This document shows positions 1 through 11,624 of a stretch of 64,000 nt of DNA, piece after piece. The first letter of the stretch is position 1. The number at the start of each line of letters is the position of its first letter. Below the pieces are notes generated by a model. It was not told the DNA's origin. It saw nothing but the letters and a program-made list of their open reading frames with translations, and did not search any database. Source of the DNA: Kappaphycus alvarezii (lineage: Eukaryota > Rhodophyta > Florideophyceae > Gigartinales > Solieriaceae); assembly GCA_002205965.3 (NCBI GenBank), contig NADL03000599.1:2232001-2296000 (forward strand). Direction: 5' to 3'. The position numbers and the translations under genes were made by a program.

Positions 1-1746
1 ACCGTTGTTTATCCAGCTGGATACAGTCCTACCGGGGGGATTATCGATGGACCGGGCATTGTTATACCCGAGGACCTTTCCGTAGACCGAATGTGTGCAT
101 TTGTCGTCCGTATAACTTCAGATCGACAAGTAGCCTGGGCCATTCGAACAGCCCCAACAAAGTCAGGAAGGCCTGTTTCCCTCGCATTAGATGACGGTGA
201 TAACATTTACATTGCGGGTCTCACGACTGGTATAGTGGAAAATGGTATTTCGTCTGGTGAAGCCCCGTTCCTGGCAAAGCTTGACAAAAACGGAGAATCC
301 ATAGTCCTGGTCACCCATACCAATGTTGGCATGTACTATACATCGATAGCTTGGCAAAGAACGGGACCACGCCATCTTATCCTTGTAAGCTTTGCCACTG
401 CATCTCATCCCGTCTTCTCTGGCACGGAACATACCCCAACAAAGAGTGGACTCGTGGCAGTCAAAGTCGACCCCACCACGTTGTCAGTTCTATTGCTGAA
501 TCCCATTTCAGTTGCAGAGAATCCGTCCGAAGCTGATTTGGTACAAGATAAGTTTTGGGACATGAAACTGTCAACGGAGAACGATCTTATGTATGTTGCA
601 ATCAAGCGGCAGATAGTCGCAAACTGGGTTCACTCATTCACCCCCAGCATTCTCGCAATATCATCCACAACGTTTGCTACCAAACTTATCCGGGCACTTC
701 CAAAGGACCTACAGCTTTCTATGAAGCTCTCAGTAGGTGCAACTGCTGTTCACGCCTCGTACGTTTCTCGCACAAATAACAGAGAGCAGGTTACCATTAA
801 CAAGTTTGACACAAATCTCGAACAGAGCAACTGGGAAAATTTCGATTCCTCTGTGTTCCGGTTGCCAATAGTTCCAGATCCTATGTACTTTCGCAAGGTC
901 GCGTCTGGCGTCGTGGACCTCGCTGTGTCTGAGGACATGGCAGTTACTGTGCTGTTGCATGCATCCGAGCTTCTTGACCGCGATGAACCAAAATTTGAAG
1001 AACATCGTCAGCTATCGAATGGCCGCCCTGGTGTGGTTATCGTTTCTGCAGGGGCGGTCTTGTCTCATGTGAAGCAAAGCACAAGTTCGGAGAACTGGGA
1101 GCCTGTTGCACTGTTGCTTGCCGAATCAGGGAATGCGCTCATCGTTGGCACGGATTTCGGGGACGGACTTAACCCCACCACTCCGCCAAGTCCTCTGCTC
1201 ACAGGGCTCCGAAAACAAGCTATAGTTCCGCAGATATCCCCGGTTCCATCTTCACGTGTGCCGAAACCTAGCCCAGATAGATCAAAGGGAGGGATAGAGG
1301 ATTGTATTGGAAAATCAAGCTCAGTGGATGGTCGCCTGATTATTGATCAAGTGCAAGCAAGGAAAGACCTTCGACTTCAGCTGCATCCCCTAAGAAGACT
1401 GCTGCGGTCGCAAAGAGAAAGTGCTTCGGTTCCAATGCTGTGTACACAGTGGAAAAACGGCACCGCCGAGAGCTCTTTGTGTGCAACTCTGTACCATGTC
1501 GTGCGATGGCATGGAAATCTTGTTTACATGAAGGAGTTTTGCGAGCTAGCACGATCATGCGTATTACGGATGGATGAACCGTTTAACTTTAAGGGGCCAT
1601 GTGGAACCGAGATTGTGGCGCATAACTTTCTCTCAGTGACAATGCACTCCTCTAGGGATGGAAGTACTTCAGCGCACAGCCTAGCGGCTACCGAATGTGA
1701 CGCGATAGTAACAAAGCCTTTTCGTTGGCTCTTGTCAACTATTTGA
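1..1746 (+). CDS. Probable extracellular beta-propeller-like protein, 5' end outside the window
   Basis: The frame is open from base 1 to a TGA at 1744-1746, so 581 residues are visible and the true start lies upstream; the first ATG in the window (91) is probably internal. Short motifs such as GDNIYIAG (around residue 64) and GNALIVGT (around residue 378) look like blades of SBBP/NHL-type beta-propeller repeats. A Pro/Ser-rich linker (about residues 415-430) precedes a C-terminal part with seven spaced cysteines, as in secreted disulfide-bonded domains. No catalytic motif was recognised. This is a host-like, intron-free coding region with ordinary codon use. Function is unknown; an extracellular or cell-wall role is inference. 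Confidence 0.6.
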   Translation, partial: TVVYPAGYSPTGGIIDGPGIVIPEDLSVDRMCAFVVRITSDRQVAWAIRTAPTKSGRPVSLALDDGDNIYIAGLTTGIVENGISSGEAPFLAKLDKNGESIVLVTHTNVGMYYTSIAWQRTGPRHLILVSFATASHPVFSGTEHTPTKSGLVAVKVDPTTLSVLLLNPISVAENPSEADLVQDKFWDMKLSTENDLMYVAIKRQIVANWVHSFTPSILAISSTTFATKLIRALPKDLQLSMKLSVGATAVHASYVSRTNNREQVTINKFDTNLEQSNWENFDSSVFRLPIVPDPMYFRKVASGVVDLAVSEDMAVTVLLHASELLDRDEPKFEEHRQLSNGRPGVVIVSAGAVLSHVKQSTSSENWEPVALLLAESGNALIVGTDFGDGLNPTTPPSPLLTGLRKQAIVPQISPVPSSRVPKPSPDRSKGGIEDCIGKSSSVDGRLIIDQVQARKDLRLQLHPLRRLLRSQRESASVPMLCTQWKNGTAESSLCATLYHVVRWHGNLVYMKEFCELARSCVLRMDEPFNFKGPCGTEIVAHNFLSVTMHSSRDGSTSAHSLAATECDAIVTKPFRWLLSTI

Positions 1747-2162
1747 ATTCGGAGGAATCATCCCGGCGTTTTTCTAGTACATGCTCACGTTCCAGAACGC
1801 CGTAGGGTGCGTCTCTAATTTAGCCTCAGTCGTCCCTCTGTCAATCTGGTGACAAACCACCTGCAGAGTCTCGAAAGCAAACGTCATGATAAGTAAAGGT
1901 CAAATTTGTGGGCACGCAGTGAGGGGTAACTCTGATTCTGCGATCTGCGAGTCGCTTTATGGTTAACTATTGCTAACGAAAAAGCTGTTGTATTCTTTGA
2001 AACCCCAGCTATGAGACTGAAGCCGTACGTCTTGACATGATCGAAAAACCAATTGCTTCTCATAGCAGTCTCAGTGACAGAGTTGTGCGATTCTAGTGTA
2101 GACCCTCCAAGCTGGATAATATTTCTCTCCTCGCTTTACTTTGAATCCCATCTCAGAGATAT
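1747..2162. other. Non-coding spacer after the propeller gene
   Basis: No long frame, hairpin or repeat was recognised. It presumably holds the 3' UTR of the upstream gene. Confidence 0.4.
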
Positions 2163-3653
2163 TTGAGCGGAAAGGCCGGGATTGCAGCGCCAGTGCAGGC
2201 ATGGGTAATGGGTAATTTCTATATCAACCCCCAAAACTCGTGTCCTCTGGCCCACTACGTCCGCGATAAACCTCGCCCCTCTTTTGGCTATCACTCCGGT
2301 CTTCTTCGTCACCCAACGTGGTTCTTGACATCCTCTGCGTACCCACCGGCAACGGGGACATTATTTGAAAATGCCTCTCCCACAAACTCTCTGAGAGTCG
2401 GGACCTCTGCTGCACCTTTTTATTCCATCCCGGACGCCCACATCTGCTTCCACATCTATCAAAGTACAGCCTCCGCGTGCAAAGTACTATGTTTATTCCA
2501 CTTTTCCCCCAACTGTATTGCCGAGTCCTTCGCTCTCCATTTTGACCGGGACCAAGTGGGAGCATACCCGCTTATGAACTACGTCCCCAATACACCTGAT
2601 ACCGAGGCCCAAATCTGCCGGTCGCTCGCCGACGGCAGCCTCGGATTCCCCAGCATCCCCAGCACACACTACGCCTCGTACGCTGCTAGTCTCATCAATT
2701 CGGACCCATACCGCATACAAGGCCTCGGCTACTCTCATGTCTCCTCCTATCGCCGCTTTGGCTGTTTTCCATTTCATATGCCGTTCTCCATTTCATATCT
2801 CAATTTCCTCCCTGCCCTCCCACCTGCAACCGCCTGGGGGCCAGTTTCTGAAATTCAACTCTGACCTCCAGGAACGCGAACCTGAAGCAACTCTGCGGCG
2901 TTATGGGCCCATCCATCAAATGATAAGTCAGGCACAGCAACGAGCCGTCGTGGATGGTTTTTGGGAACGGGCCCCCTGGTATACCTATTCCTGTCCCTCT
3001 GACCAGCCCGCTGCGTCAGTTCGCCATCAAGCTCACCGCAATACTCTACTCCCTCTGTTCCCTCATACTGCGTCGTTACCTCTACCTTCCCGTTTTCGGC
3101 GACTCCCGCCTTCGCAGCTGCCCGCAGTGCAACGCTGGTCGTAAATTAAGCGCCCAATGCACACGTTATGAGTACCCTGTAACTATCAAGCGGACCTGCG
3201 AAACATGCCGGATGGCCGTGGCGTACGGTGGGCGCTCTCAATCTAGCGTATGCCTCCATCTTAAATCGACGGTGTACGGCACTAGGTTTGTAACATGGAC
3301 CGCCATGGCGACATGGCCCCCATTTGCAGTACCGTCTGAGACGTTATTGTCCGGGACAACAATATTCGGAACGCTTTGGCGCACCACCTCTTCCCGACCC
3401 AGCTCGAGGCCAGGCCGCTCGAGGCCCCCTTCCAGTCCCCGGTACGTTCCTCCATCCCGCTTCCCTTTTCGTTCAACTCTCAGTTCCTCCCGTGGGGCAC
3501 ATCTGCTTCCACCCCGACCGACCAGGATGTCACCTTTGCAGTTCATATGTGTCTTATGCCCTCCGCCGAGCGATCTACTTATGTATGTTCATGTATTTTC
3601 GACGATTTCCAGCTGAGCGGACTAACGTAGCAACCCTTACAGTTAGGAATTAA
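2163..3653 (+). pseudogene. Degraded C-rich coding-like region of unknown family
   Basis: Protein-like composition moves between frames: 2163-2864, 2954-3300 and 3376-3630 on the plus strand. The middle part has paired CxxC motifs (CPQC around 3117 and CETC around 3206) in a zinc-ribbon-like arrangement. The last part reads like an ordinary globular protein but has no upstream start. The frame changes suggest a decayed gene or transposon ORF, or a spliced gene whose introns I cannot place. I do not recognise the family. Confidence 0.25.
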
Positions 3654-4589
3654 AATGATACGAATTGTCTGCGGCGTGTGATGGGGGGTCGGGATACAAC
3701 GGACATCGCTATAGATGAAGAGATGATGGAGCGAAATCGATAATAGATACTACAGAGAACCGTACCGGCACCCGTAATGCAGACGCGGGCGATTGAAGGG
3801 ATAATTCTTCAAAAAGGCGATTGATGCCATGTGGCAGGGGACCCAAGAAGTCAAAGGCGATAGGCTAGAAGGAAAGGTTGGGAAGGGGAATTAGGCCGTT
3901 GGGGAGAACGACAAATCGGCGGTGGCTCCAGAGCGGGTGGTAATATAGTCAACGAAGACGAAATGAGGCGTCACACCCGCAAACTTTGGCAGATCCTCTA
4001 CCTCACAGCTAAGATTCCATCGCATGGCTGGACTTTTGTCCCACTGGCTTTCGACACACTCGGAGTCCAGCCCACGAATACCGAAAACCGTCATAGTAGC
4101 TTGTACTGCGCGACAACCGCTGCTGTTAGGGTTCACTCCAGGTGCCATTTTCTATTCTGGAAACGTTCATTCCGTGGATTGTATGCGGATACCACATCTC
4201 GAACGCCATTATTCGCGCACGAGTCTATCAGCGCCTCAGCTGTGTTCTATGGTCCTCGGTGGCTATGGTCCTCGGTGGCTATAGCCATCACTTCCTGCGC
4301 CCTGCTGCACGTGACCGATGTAGACCATTCAGTTAGTTCGTAACGTAGAAGTCGGTCAGCGAGTGAAAACTCTAGAAACTTGACAAGTGAAAATTGTTTA
4401 TCAACTGCAAAAATGAGGACTGCAATCTGGTCAAAGCGTGGGAGACGCAGCATTCGGTCGTATACACTATAACCTTGACCCAGGATTTATCACAACCGAG
4501 CCCACAAAGGGAAGGGACTTGCTGGCTGTAGTCAACTTGTACAGCAATGTGGATGGATGTACGTAAAATGTTGCCGCAGGCGCAGATGA
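3654..4589. other. Spacer with a decayed LINE-tail copy and a small duplication
   Basis: Contains a 17-bp tandem duplication around 4249-4283 (TATGGTCCTCGGTGGC twice). A decayed copy of the LINE 3'-tail motif lies at 4304-4340 (TGCACGTGACCGATGTAGACC, compared with the cleaner copies at 8750 and 8866). No supported gene. Confidence 0.4.
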
Positions 4590-5400
4590 CACATCACTTT
4601 AACTTCAAGTAAAAGGGAGGCCAGCAAGCAAACAAGCCGCATTGGAGGTTACTGCCAACGCAAGGTGTCGCTGTAAGCGAATACCTCGTACCTACAAAAC
4701 CCATTCCATTGCGCGATTGGGGGTAGTTCTTAAGAGCTCTTTGACGACTGAGAACGCCGCCGGATGCCAGCCTTCGAGCTCTGAGATGAGGACAGGAACG
4801 GGCCTGCTTTTCCCTTGTAATTCAAAAAGAAACCCTTGGTGTTTCCGCTTCTTCTCCGCGTGGGCTTCGTTGAGGCTCGTGAGTGGGCTGAACGTCTTGA
4901 CTCTGACGTGGGAGGGGGCGGGAGGGTTGACGAAGGTTACATTAAAGTAGTCTTTGCGACTGAGAGCTCCAATCCCCGTAATGTCCGGTCTTATGCTGTA
5001 CTTGTAGCGTAATTGAGGCTCAATGAATGGATATGGGCGGCCTTAGCGAGGCCATTTCCTAGGGTGTCACTTTGTTGTTATGGAGGGATCTGCGCTTATA
5101 GCCGTAACAGCAGTGCAGCAAGTGCTCCCTGTAAACACCCTGCACTTTAGAACACCCTGCCTTTGGGCAACGAGTATCAGGGGCGAATAAAGGGGTCCGG
5201 CAGAAGTACCGGAACCAACGGAGAATTCCATGCCCTGGATTCGTGTCTTCAAACCAGGGCATGATGCACAGCAAACCCTTCCTGTTGCTGCCTACAGGGA
5301 TATACTGGCGCGAAATGCACGGGTGTGGGTGTTGCCGAGCGGCAGGGTATCTTGCACAGCCGCGTGAATAGCATCTGATTGCATCTTTTGCAATCAAGGG
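4590..5400 (-). mobile_element. LINE fragment: C-terminal zinc motif and restriction-like endonuclease
   Basis: The minus strand carries CPKAGC...HLLHC (around 5100-5165), a CCHC motif typical just before the restriction-like endonuclease of R2/CRE/NeSL-type LINEs. In a second frame follow the endonuclease signature RPDI (around 4980-4991), NVTFV about 15 residues on, then KTFSPLTSLNEAHAEKK. That second part matches in order the fragment at 32.85-33.42 kb, which has RPDI, FDITFVSP, RTFNPLTSVNAAIFAKH. The coding sequence has at least one frameshift between the zinc motif and RPDI and an in-frame TAG after MEWVL. The 5' reverse transcriptase part is absent. It is an old, 5'-truncated copy. Confidence 0.65.
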
Positions 5401-7019
5401 TTGGAGGTACAGAAGTTGCTCAATGGAATTCGGTCCAAGGGTCGGGAAGGGCTAGTCTAAGTGTTAAGGTCAGGGATAGCATCTTCGTACTGCATCAGGT
5501 ACATAGTTGAGGCGAAGCGGCACTAGATGCAAGAAACGAAGCGGCCGCAATGTCCTTCGCAGCAGTGAGGTCCATTCTCAGGGTCAGCCTTTTCTCTTCC
5601 AGCGATTTAACGGGCAAATGCAGTTCCTTTCACATAGTGCTGTCGGGCATTCCGCCCGCCGATGTACGGGCGAAGTTCTCGATTATGCCGTCGAAATAGT
5701 CAGCTTCTTTCTGTGTGTGGGAGGCCGGCACAACTCGGAAAAGGTAGCCGCTTTGCAGACCTCAAAGCATTAATAAAGTTAGGATGAAACCTTGGCATCC
5801 TCAATCTCCGTAATAGCGTTCACATGTAATGTAATTTTGCGTATTACTCCCCATGCCTTCACTGCTGCTACAGTACCAGTATCAACAATCACCCATGCGC
5901 CAGGACTATCCTCTCAAAAGGATTGGGCTTTTCCGCCTGGCAAGAGGCACTCATCCTTCCGATGGACTGCGACCTAAACCATCTTATTACATTTGGAACC
6001 TTGAAGTGCCTCGGCGAGGCAAGAGAGGATATTATTTGTCTTGTGCGTCGCTCTCTTCGTATAGCAATTGCCCGCTTCAATCGAAACCCTTTTTAGCAAC
6101 AAAAAGGCCTAAACCGATTTTTGCTTTCGCCGAAGCGAAATAGCAACTGTTTTTGGAGTAATAACCTGATCTGGGGATTCTACTATGTGCAACGAATTCT
6201 GCTCTGATATTACAGGAATATGTTTCGTTTTAAGGCGCCTATCATTCACGACAAGATGGTTTACCTAGAGCCTGTGTTTGAGACGCGAGCTTCTGCGTTT
6301 TCAGAAGTTTTTTTTGGTAAAGTACTGGCACTTTATAGAAGAGCATGGCTATTCGTCAGGTACTTTTAGGACGAATCGCAGGCAGGAGCGGGCTTCTATG
6401 TGTGCAGAAGCAATAAAAGAGAAAGAAACATAACAAGATAACTTGTGCTTGATTCATTGAATTCGCAAAGATCCAATTCAGTCATCCGATTGCCGACTGG
6501 GGCAGGAAGCACACAAAGTTCTCTCTATCCGGCTCACAAGCGGTACTACTGCCTACGTATATCAACGTGTTGCAACAGCGGATGTGCTTTTGTTCAATGT
6601 GTATGGGCTGAAAACAGGAAGGCGAGATGACATAACGCTTTACCGTTAAAAGCGGTACGTACCGAGCTTTGAAGAAGATTAAGACGATAGAAAAAAGGCT
6701 GTATTGCTTGTACGATGTCGCTGCGTACACATTGCGAGCATTTTTGCAAGTTACCTATGGCAGGGGTGCTGCCACCGATGCACAGTTTCTTTAAACCAAA
6801 GGAATGAGCGCAGCTAGAAAGGCTATATAATGGACATAGTGTACAAGGATCTGAAACAAATGTGAACACCGCAGGGTTCCATAAGGCCCCTTCGAATTTG
6901 AAAACCGCCCACTGCGCTCTCAATAAAATCGGCAATACTCTCGTGGAACAATAAAGAGTGTGCGTTCACAGCGGGAGTGGACGAAACACCAGATTTTTTT
7001 CGAATAACACCTGGTTTGT
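5401..7019. other. Gene-free stretch
   Basis: Only short frames without family signatures. No clear tandem repeat. Nothing supported. Confidence 0.4.
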
Positions 7020-7265
7020 CAAGAGGGGAAGTTTTTGGGTTATTTTAATGCATGGAAGATGTGGTCGGTTATATCCACGCAGCTAATGCGTTATGCGGGA
7101 TAAGTCGTCGCAGTAGATACTGAACGCATTAAACTTCTTTCTGATGGGTAACACCACAGTACATGTACCTTACAGGGCCGGCTCAATGCCGGCGAGCAGG
7201 CATGCCGCGTTGGACATGACGGCCGCAGCAGCGTGCCTTTGGGTAAGCATCGCTAGTCAAGTTTG
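7020..7265 (-). mobile_element. 3' end of the same LINE family as at 32.8 kb
   Basis: The minus strand reads LTQRHAAAAVMSNAACLLAG then a stop (about 7170-7260), the same C-terminus as the copy at 32.87-33.0 kb (LTQRHAAAAFMSNVAGLFAG). The non-coding tail also matches: GGAAGATGTGGT flanked by GGGTTA(T/C)TTTAAT at 7028-7060 and 32760-32790. This is a heavily truncated 3' fragment. It also contains CAGTAGATACTGAACGCATTAAACTTC at 7113-7140, a segment found inverted near 16165-16195. Confidence 0.65.
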
Positions 7266-8615
7266 CCAAGATGCCTAGCGATTCAGTCAGAGTTGACGAT
7301 TGGGCTAGCAGCGGAAACCATTGGATTCAAGGCAATTGAGCGAATAGTTAAATGGCCGAGGGCGAGCTGCGGCCGGCCTAGTTACTTTTAACTTGTTCAT
7401 GAGAGCAGCCATAATATTGTGGCAGATCCCGCTCGTTGGCGCGTGGGAAATGTGCGACTGAGAGCTATGTGTACTCTGACTTTTTCTTCTGGTCCCAGGG
7501 GAAGCCCCGAATGAATTCTCACGATGGTCTGAGTCCAAAGACATATGAATATTCTTGTAGCTCGTCCTTGATGAGGAAATTCTGAAAGATATGGAATGTC
7601 CATATGGTGAACGTTTACAAATCAGAACATAGTCCCCAACGTAATTCTGTTGCCCCAGTTGGACTCGGGACGGATCTTAATGATTTTACTAAATCTATTG
7701 TTAATTATTCTCCAAGTAGGCACTGCTGTGGTTTAGTGGTAAGAAGGCATGAGAGCTACATTGAAAATCCTAATATTGTTCAACGGGCCTGTCTCTTTAC
7801 ATTTGCCGCTAGATCAGCATCTGCCGCCTTTTCAGCTTTCGGAAGGATGATGTGTAGGGAGGTTGAAAAGCGAATTTTGTCGCTCCTTTGCAAAACTTCG
7901 TGCTATCAATGGAGTAGATATTGTGGTGCTTGGAACAGGAGCCACTGCAAGGTCACGAGAGGAATGATTATCTCGGGTCGATGAAGACTAGACAGGTTTT
8001 CTCGGGTTAAGTTATTTTCCCTAATGCAGAGTTCCGTCAACTTTCGCCATGACGGTGATGGCCACATGAAACTATCAAGCAAATAATTTATCAGAGTTTT
8101 CCGAGTATGGGAGACCACTAGACCTTCTTGTACTGTATTTTTGAATATTTAGTCGCTTCTTATCCATTTAGAGCATTGAGTTACACACACGGTACGATAC
8201 TACTTGTAATACCAAGTTTAATTAGTTTTAGTTTTGTAAGCTCTCTAATGACTGAGCTATTAGGGAGTAAGTTCCGTCGAAAGGCGCCGATTAGTACAGG
8301 AAAATCAAAATGGTGAAATATTGTGGTTCTACACGTCCAAGTTCTGCAATAAAGCAGAAATACGCTATTTTTTTCGTTATACTGTCAATAATAGTACAGA
8401 AAGGCGCTATTAAACATTTACTCCTGACATAAGAATTTTACTTAATTACAGAAAATGAAACGCTGTTTACTGACGAACCAAATACCCCTCGTACAACGGC
8501 CACTGCGCGTAAGAATGCCAAGGACTAAAGGGGGTTGATGAAGAACTTACAAAGACTAAAAGGAAAGATGGTATGACCCCATATAAACGTTTTAACTTAC
8601 GTTCGCACGTTCGCA
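7266..8615. other. Gene-free stretch
   Basis: Short frames only; none has a recognisable family motif. Confidence 0.4.
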
Positions 8616-8690
8616 CGTAGGAATCGAACTCGTGACCTTACAATCGTACAGAGGCACTTACAGCGGCGAATGCAACGGCAAACAAAATAA
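8616..8690 (-). repeat. tRNA-like remnant (SINE-like B box)
   Basis: On the minus strand AAGGTCACGAGTTCGATTCC resembles the 3' half of a tRNA with a polymerase III B box. The acceptor and T stems do not pair properly, so it is not a functional tRNA. It may be a decayed tRNA-derived SINE. Confidence 0.25.
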
Positions 8691-8749
8691 GCCGCTTACC
8701 CCCTCGGGAAAAATTCCCATTTGAACCCGATCTCGCACAATAAGCATAA

Positions 8750-8980
8750 GTCGCTGCACGTGGCCGACGTGGACCACCCGGTTAGCACCTAGCTAGCAAT
8801 ATAGTCGGATCCTGCAGCGGACACCCGTTTTACTGATGCCATAAAGTTACTCCATTTCCTTACATGTCGCTGCACGTGGCCGACGTGGACCACCCGGTTA
8901 GCACTTAGCGAGCAGTATAGTCGGATCCTGCAGCAGACACCCGTTCTACTGATGCCATAAAGTTAATCACTTTCCTTACA
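8750..8980 (+). repeat. Tandem pair of LINE 3'-tail units (about 115 bp each)
   Basis: Two nearly identical units lie head to tail at 8750-8865 and 8866-8980. Each starts GTCGCTGCACGTGGCCGACG, runs through GGTTAGCAC(C/T)TAGC and ends near GATGCCATAAAGTTA. The same tail closes the LINE at 46.8 kb (inverted, 46791-46888) and starts again at 33543-33603. Only a handful of differences separate the two units, so the duplication is recent relative to the surrounding fossils. Confidence 0.8.
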
Positions 8981-10277
8981 CGTGTAGCTGTCGTCAGGAA
9001 CCTGTAAGATCAATTGGCGCTGAATTCAGTTAACAACACCACAATCAAAAGAGAGAGGTATGAGGTACGTACAGTAGTGCAGGGGTGGTGGGTGGGAAAG
9101 AGAGAGGCATGTATTTTTCGGCTTTTCCTGTCCGCACCACTCTTGCATTCTTATATTTCAGGGTTGTCGACACTGTATTCGAGTTGACTCAACTTGATTC
9201 CACTGCGACCCGTGTTGTGCATGGCATGCAACTTTCCACGGATTGCACTTACGCGGCGAGATTTGTCATACAATGACCAACCTTGCTATCCATTGGATGC
9301 GTTTCATCTGCATAACCACGGCCTACACTGGAAGAAACACCCGAAGAAAAGAACACAGTTCTATCGCGGAGCATTACGGCGACGTCCCACTCGGGATGGA
9401 AACGGACCCAATGAGCGGAACAGGAGCGGGTCCGAAAAGCCAGAACGAGGCGGCGGACACTGTGATAGTACGGTCAAAGTAAAGCGAAGCTATTTCCGTA
9501 GAGTTAGGGTCCCAACCAAAACGAGATAGGTGTACCTCTAGTGGCACACCGATGAGCACCTGCTCAGTGTGAGACCCAATTCGCAACGAATCAGACGTAA
9601 ACTTCCCGCCGATGGGGGCGGATACTGAAAACGTAGATAGACTGCGAAATTAAGCATGAGTGAGTTGGCCTTGACGCTATTCGTAGGACTCCCCAGAGAG
9701 CCCAAAGAAACAAGGATGTGGGCGCCGAAGAGTGTGTCAACGAGTAAGGCCATCCAACGGCGATGGAAGGGAGGTAGTACGGGTGAAAGAAGTAACCACG
9801 ACCTACACTGGACAAAAACTCGCATTTTTTTTGCCAATTGTCGCTTATTAAAGAATATACGGCACTGATTGCTGGGGAGCTATACGAAGGGTCTACGATT
9901 TTCAATGTTGGCATCAGCGATGTCGCAATTTTTTTTTCTCAAACTATTAAAGCGCTCGATATCTGTCTTTTTGCGGTGAGCGTTCACATGTACATTTTTT
10001 AACTGCAAAAAGAGCTAAAATGGTCATGGTGTTCCTTCGAGTACTTCTATTTGCGAAGCTATGGAATTTACAGGATGAAAAGGCGACAGGAATAATTCGC
10101 AACGATGAATTAGTCAGTGGATATAGCGCTGTTTTACTTAAGTTTCCTGAGCTCCTTGGTACCAGCCCCCATAAGGGAGAGTGGATGGGAAATGCAACGA
10201 TAACCAGGACCCTTTGCTCGGATTATTTCCGCAAAACGAGTATCCTTGCCAAGGCGGGCATGGTAAAGGGGCTTGAA
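8981..10277. other. Gene-free stretch
   Basis: Several overlapping short frames on both strands (for example around 9194-9914) but none with a domain signature or plausible start context. Nothing supported. Confidence 0.4.
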
Positions 10278-10775
10278 CTAACTTCGTGCAAGGGACGGGA
10301 AGTGGGCAAGGGTCGAGGCATGAATTACGGTTGCGTCATAACAGTCTATGACCCCTTTCTCTTTAAGCACCTTTACGTCTGAGCGAGCTGCATTGCCGTG
10401 TTGTGGGGGCTCGGGGACAAGTTTCGGGCGGCTACCTATCTTGCGTACCCCGAAACAGTTGCACAGAATCTGGAGGCAAGCATTTTCTTCTAGTAGTTCC
10501 ACGACGGCCTGCATAGACGGTTCCAAAGGGTGCATGGTAAAACACAGCCTCATGAATTCCCTAGAGCCTATGAGCGCATTGAGTACAGCGGGTCCCTCGT
10601 TGTAAACATGTTGGATCTCCGATGGGTAAGCGGCTTCAACAGCCTTTCTTAGGGCTGTGGGCCACCATATCGTATAACCAGGGAGTATCCAGTGTAAAAC
10701 AGATTGTATTGCATCAAGGGAGGACAAAACGGCACAAATTTCGAGAGAGGGTCGCGCTTGGCCATTATTTAACAA
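10278..10775 (-). mobile_element. Possible divergent LINE endonuclease fragment
   Basis: A 165-codon minus-strand frame reads as ordinary protein. Near its end RSDVKV, a short spacer, then CYDATVIHAST has the same spacing as RPDI...FDITFVSP in the LINE endonuclease at 33.2 kb and RPADI...CDITVVSP at 47.3 kb. The upstream part would then be the linker between reverse transcriptase and endonuclease. The opening codon is weak and the frame has no supported upstream exon. The call rests on the PD...D spacing alone. Confidence 0.4.
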
Positions 10776-11431
10776 TCTTCATGGTACCTCATCTGCAGGA
10801 ATATGTCATGGAGCTTCTTGTCGCCCCTGGAAAGCTGCAATGTGTACTTTATCTTCAGGGTTAGCGTTTGGGCGGAATGGCAAAGGTGCTGTGAATAAAA
10901 GGACAAAACGTAGGTGGAGTAAGATCAATCCCTACCGTAATATTGTAGTATATTGATTTGCTATTGCTGAAACACTAAGCTCAACGATACACCAGGTTGA
11001 TGGTCTCTTCCAACGTTTCCTGCTTGTTGACTGGGCTATCAGCTACTTTAGAGTTGGTAGAAGCACTCAATTAGTTGCATTAAAAATCCTACCATCGGTT
11101 TGAATACATGATCATGGGACAGTTAACCTTTCTATTACTCGCGGAAAATCAGTTGATATCAGAAAAATCAAGTAAAATCACCCAAACAAGTAACTGATTT
11201 CAGGAAACTTGAATGAGAGCCCCATTTACGTCCTAAGCTAGCTTTTTACTGTACTATTTTATGCGGTAAATAACTTCAAAAATAGTTCAAAAATAATTTT
11301 TAATGAAGATCAATCACTGGTTTACTTCCAAGCCTAGATATCCGCCTACTGCGTACTTATATAGCTGAATGAAGACCAGTACTTAATAACAAAGAAACAG
11401 ACATGATGACTGCAGGGGTGGGATGGGCCGG
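10776..11431. other. AT-rich spacer
   Basis: Short reading frames only, no motif recognised. Confidence 0.4.
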
Positions 11432-11588
11432 GACAAAGAAATAGACATGGGGGAAAGGGATTAACTTGCCGGCACAACATGCGCGCGCCTAAATACGCCC
11501 GCCGGCACGCTCGGCCCTGTGACAGCTCATCCCCACATGCTCGCCGCTCCCCTCAGATCTTCACACGTGTACACGCGTGTACACTGAT
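11432..11588 (-). repeat. 3' terminal direct repeat of the DIRS-like element
   Basis: Shares GACAAAGAAATAGACATG, CACAACATGCGCGCGCC and CTCATCCCCACATGCTCGC, in the same order and orientation, with 15793-15953. Confidence 0.85.
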
Positions 11589-11624
11589 ACGAAGAACAAA
11601 CTAAGACGGAGGCGCGCCAGAAGC

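Noticed and set aside
8616-8690. Possible tRNA gene
   Set aside because: Has a B-box-like segment, but acceptor and T stems do not pair; kept only as a tRNA-like remnant.
10020-10382. Plus-strand 120-codon frame
   Set aside because: Overlaps the more protein-like minus-strand frame with the endonuclease-type PD...D spacing; no motif of its own.
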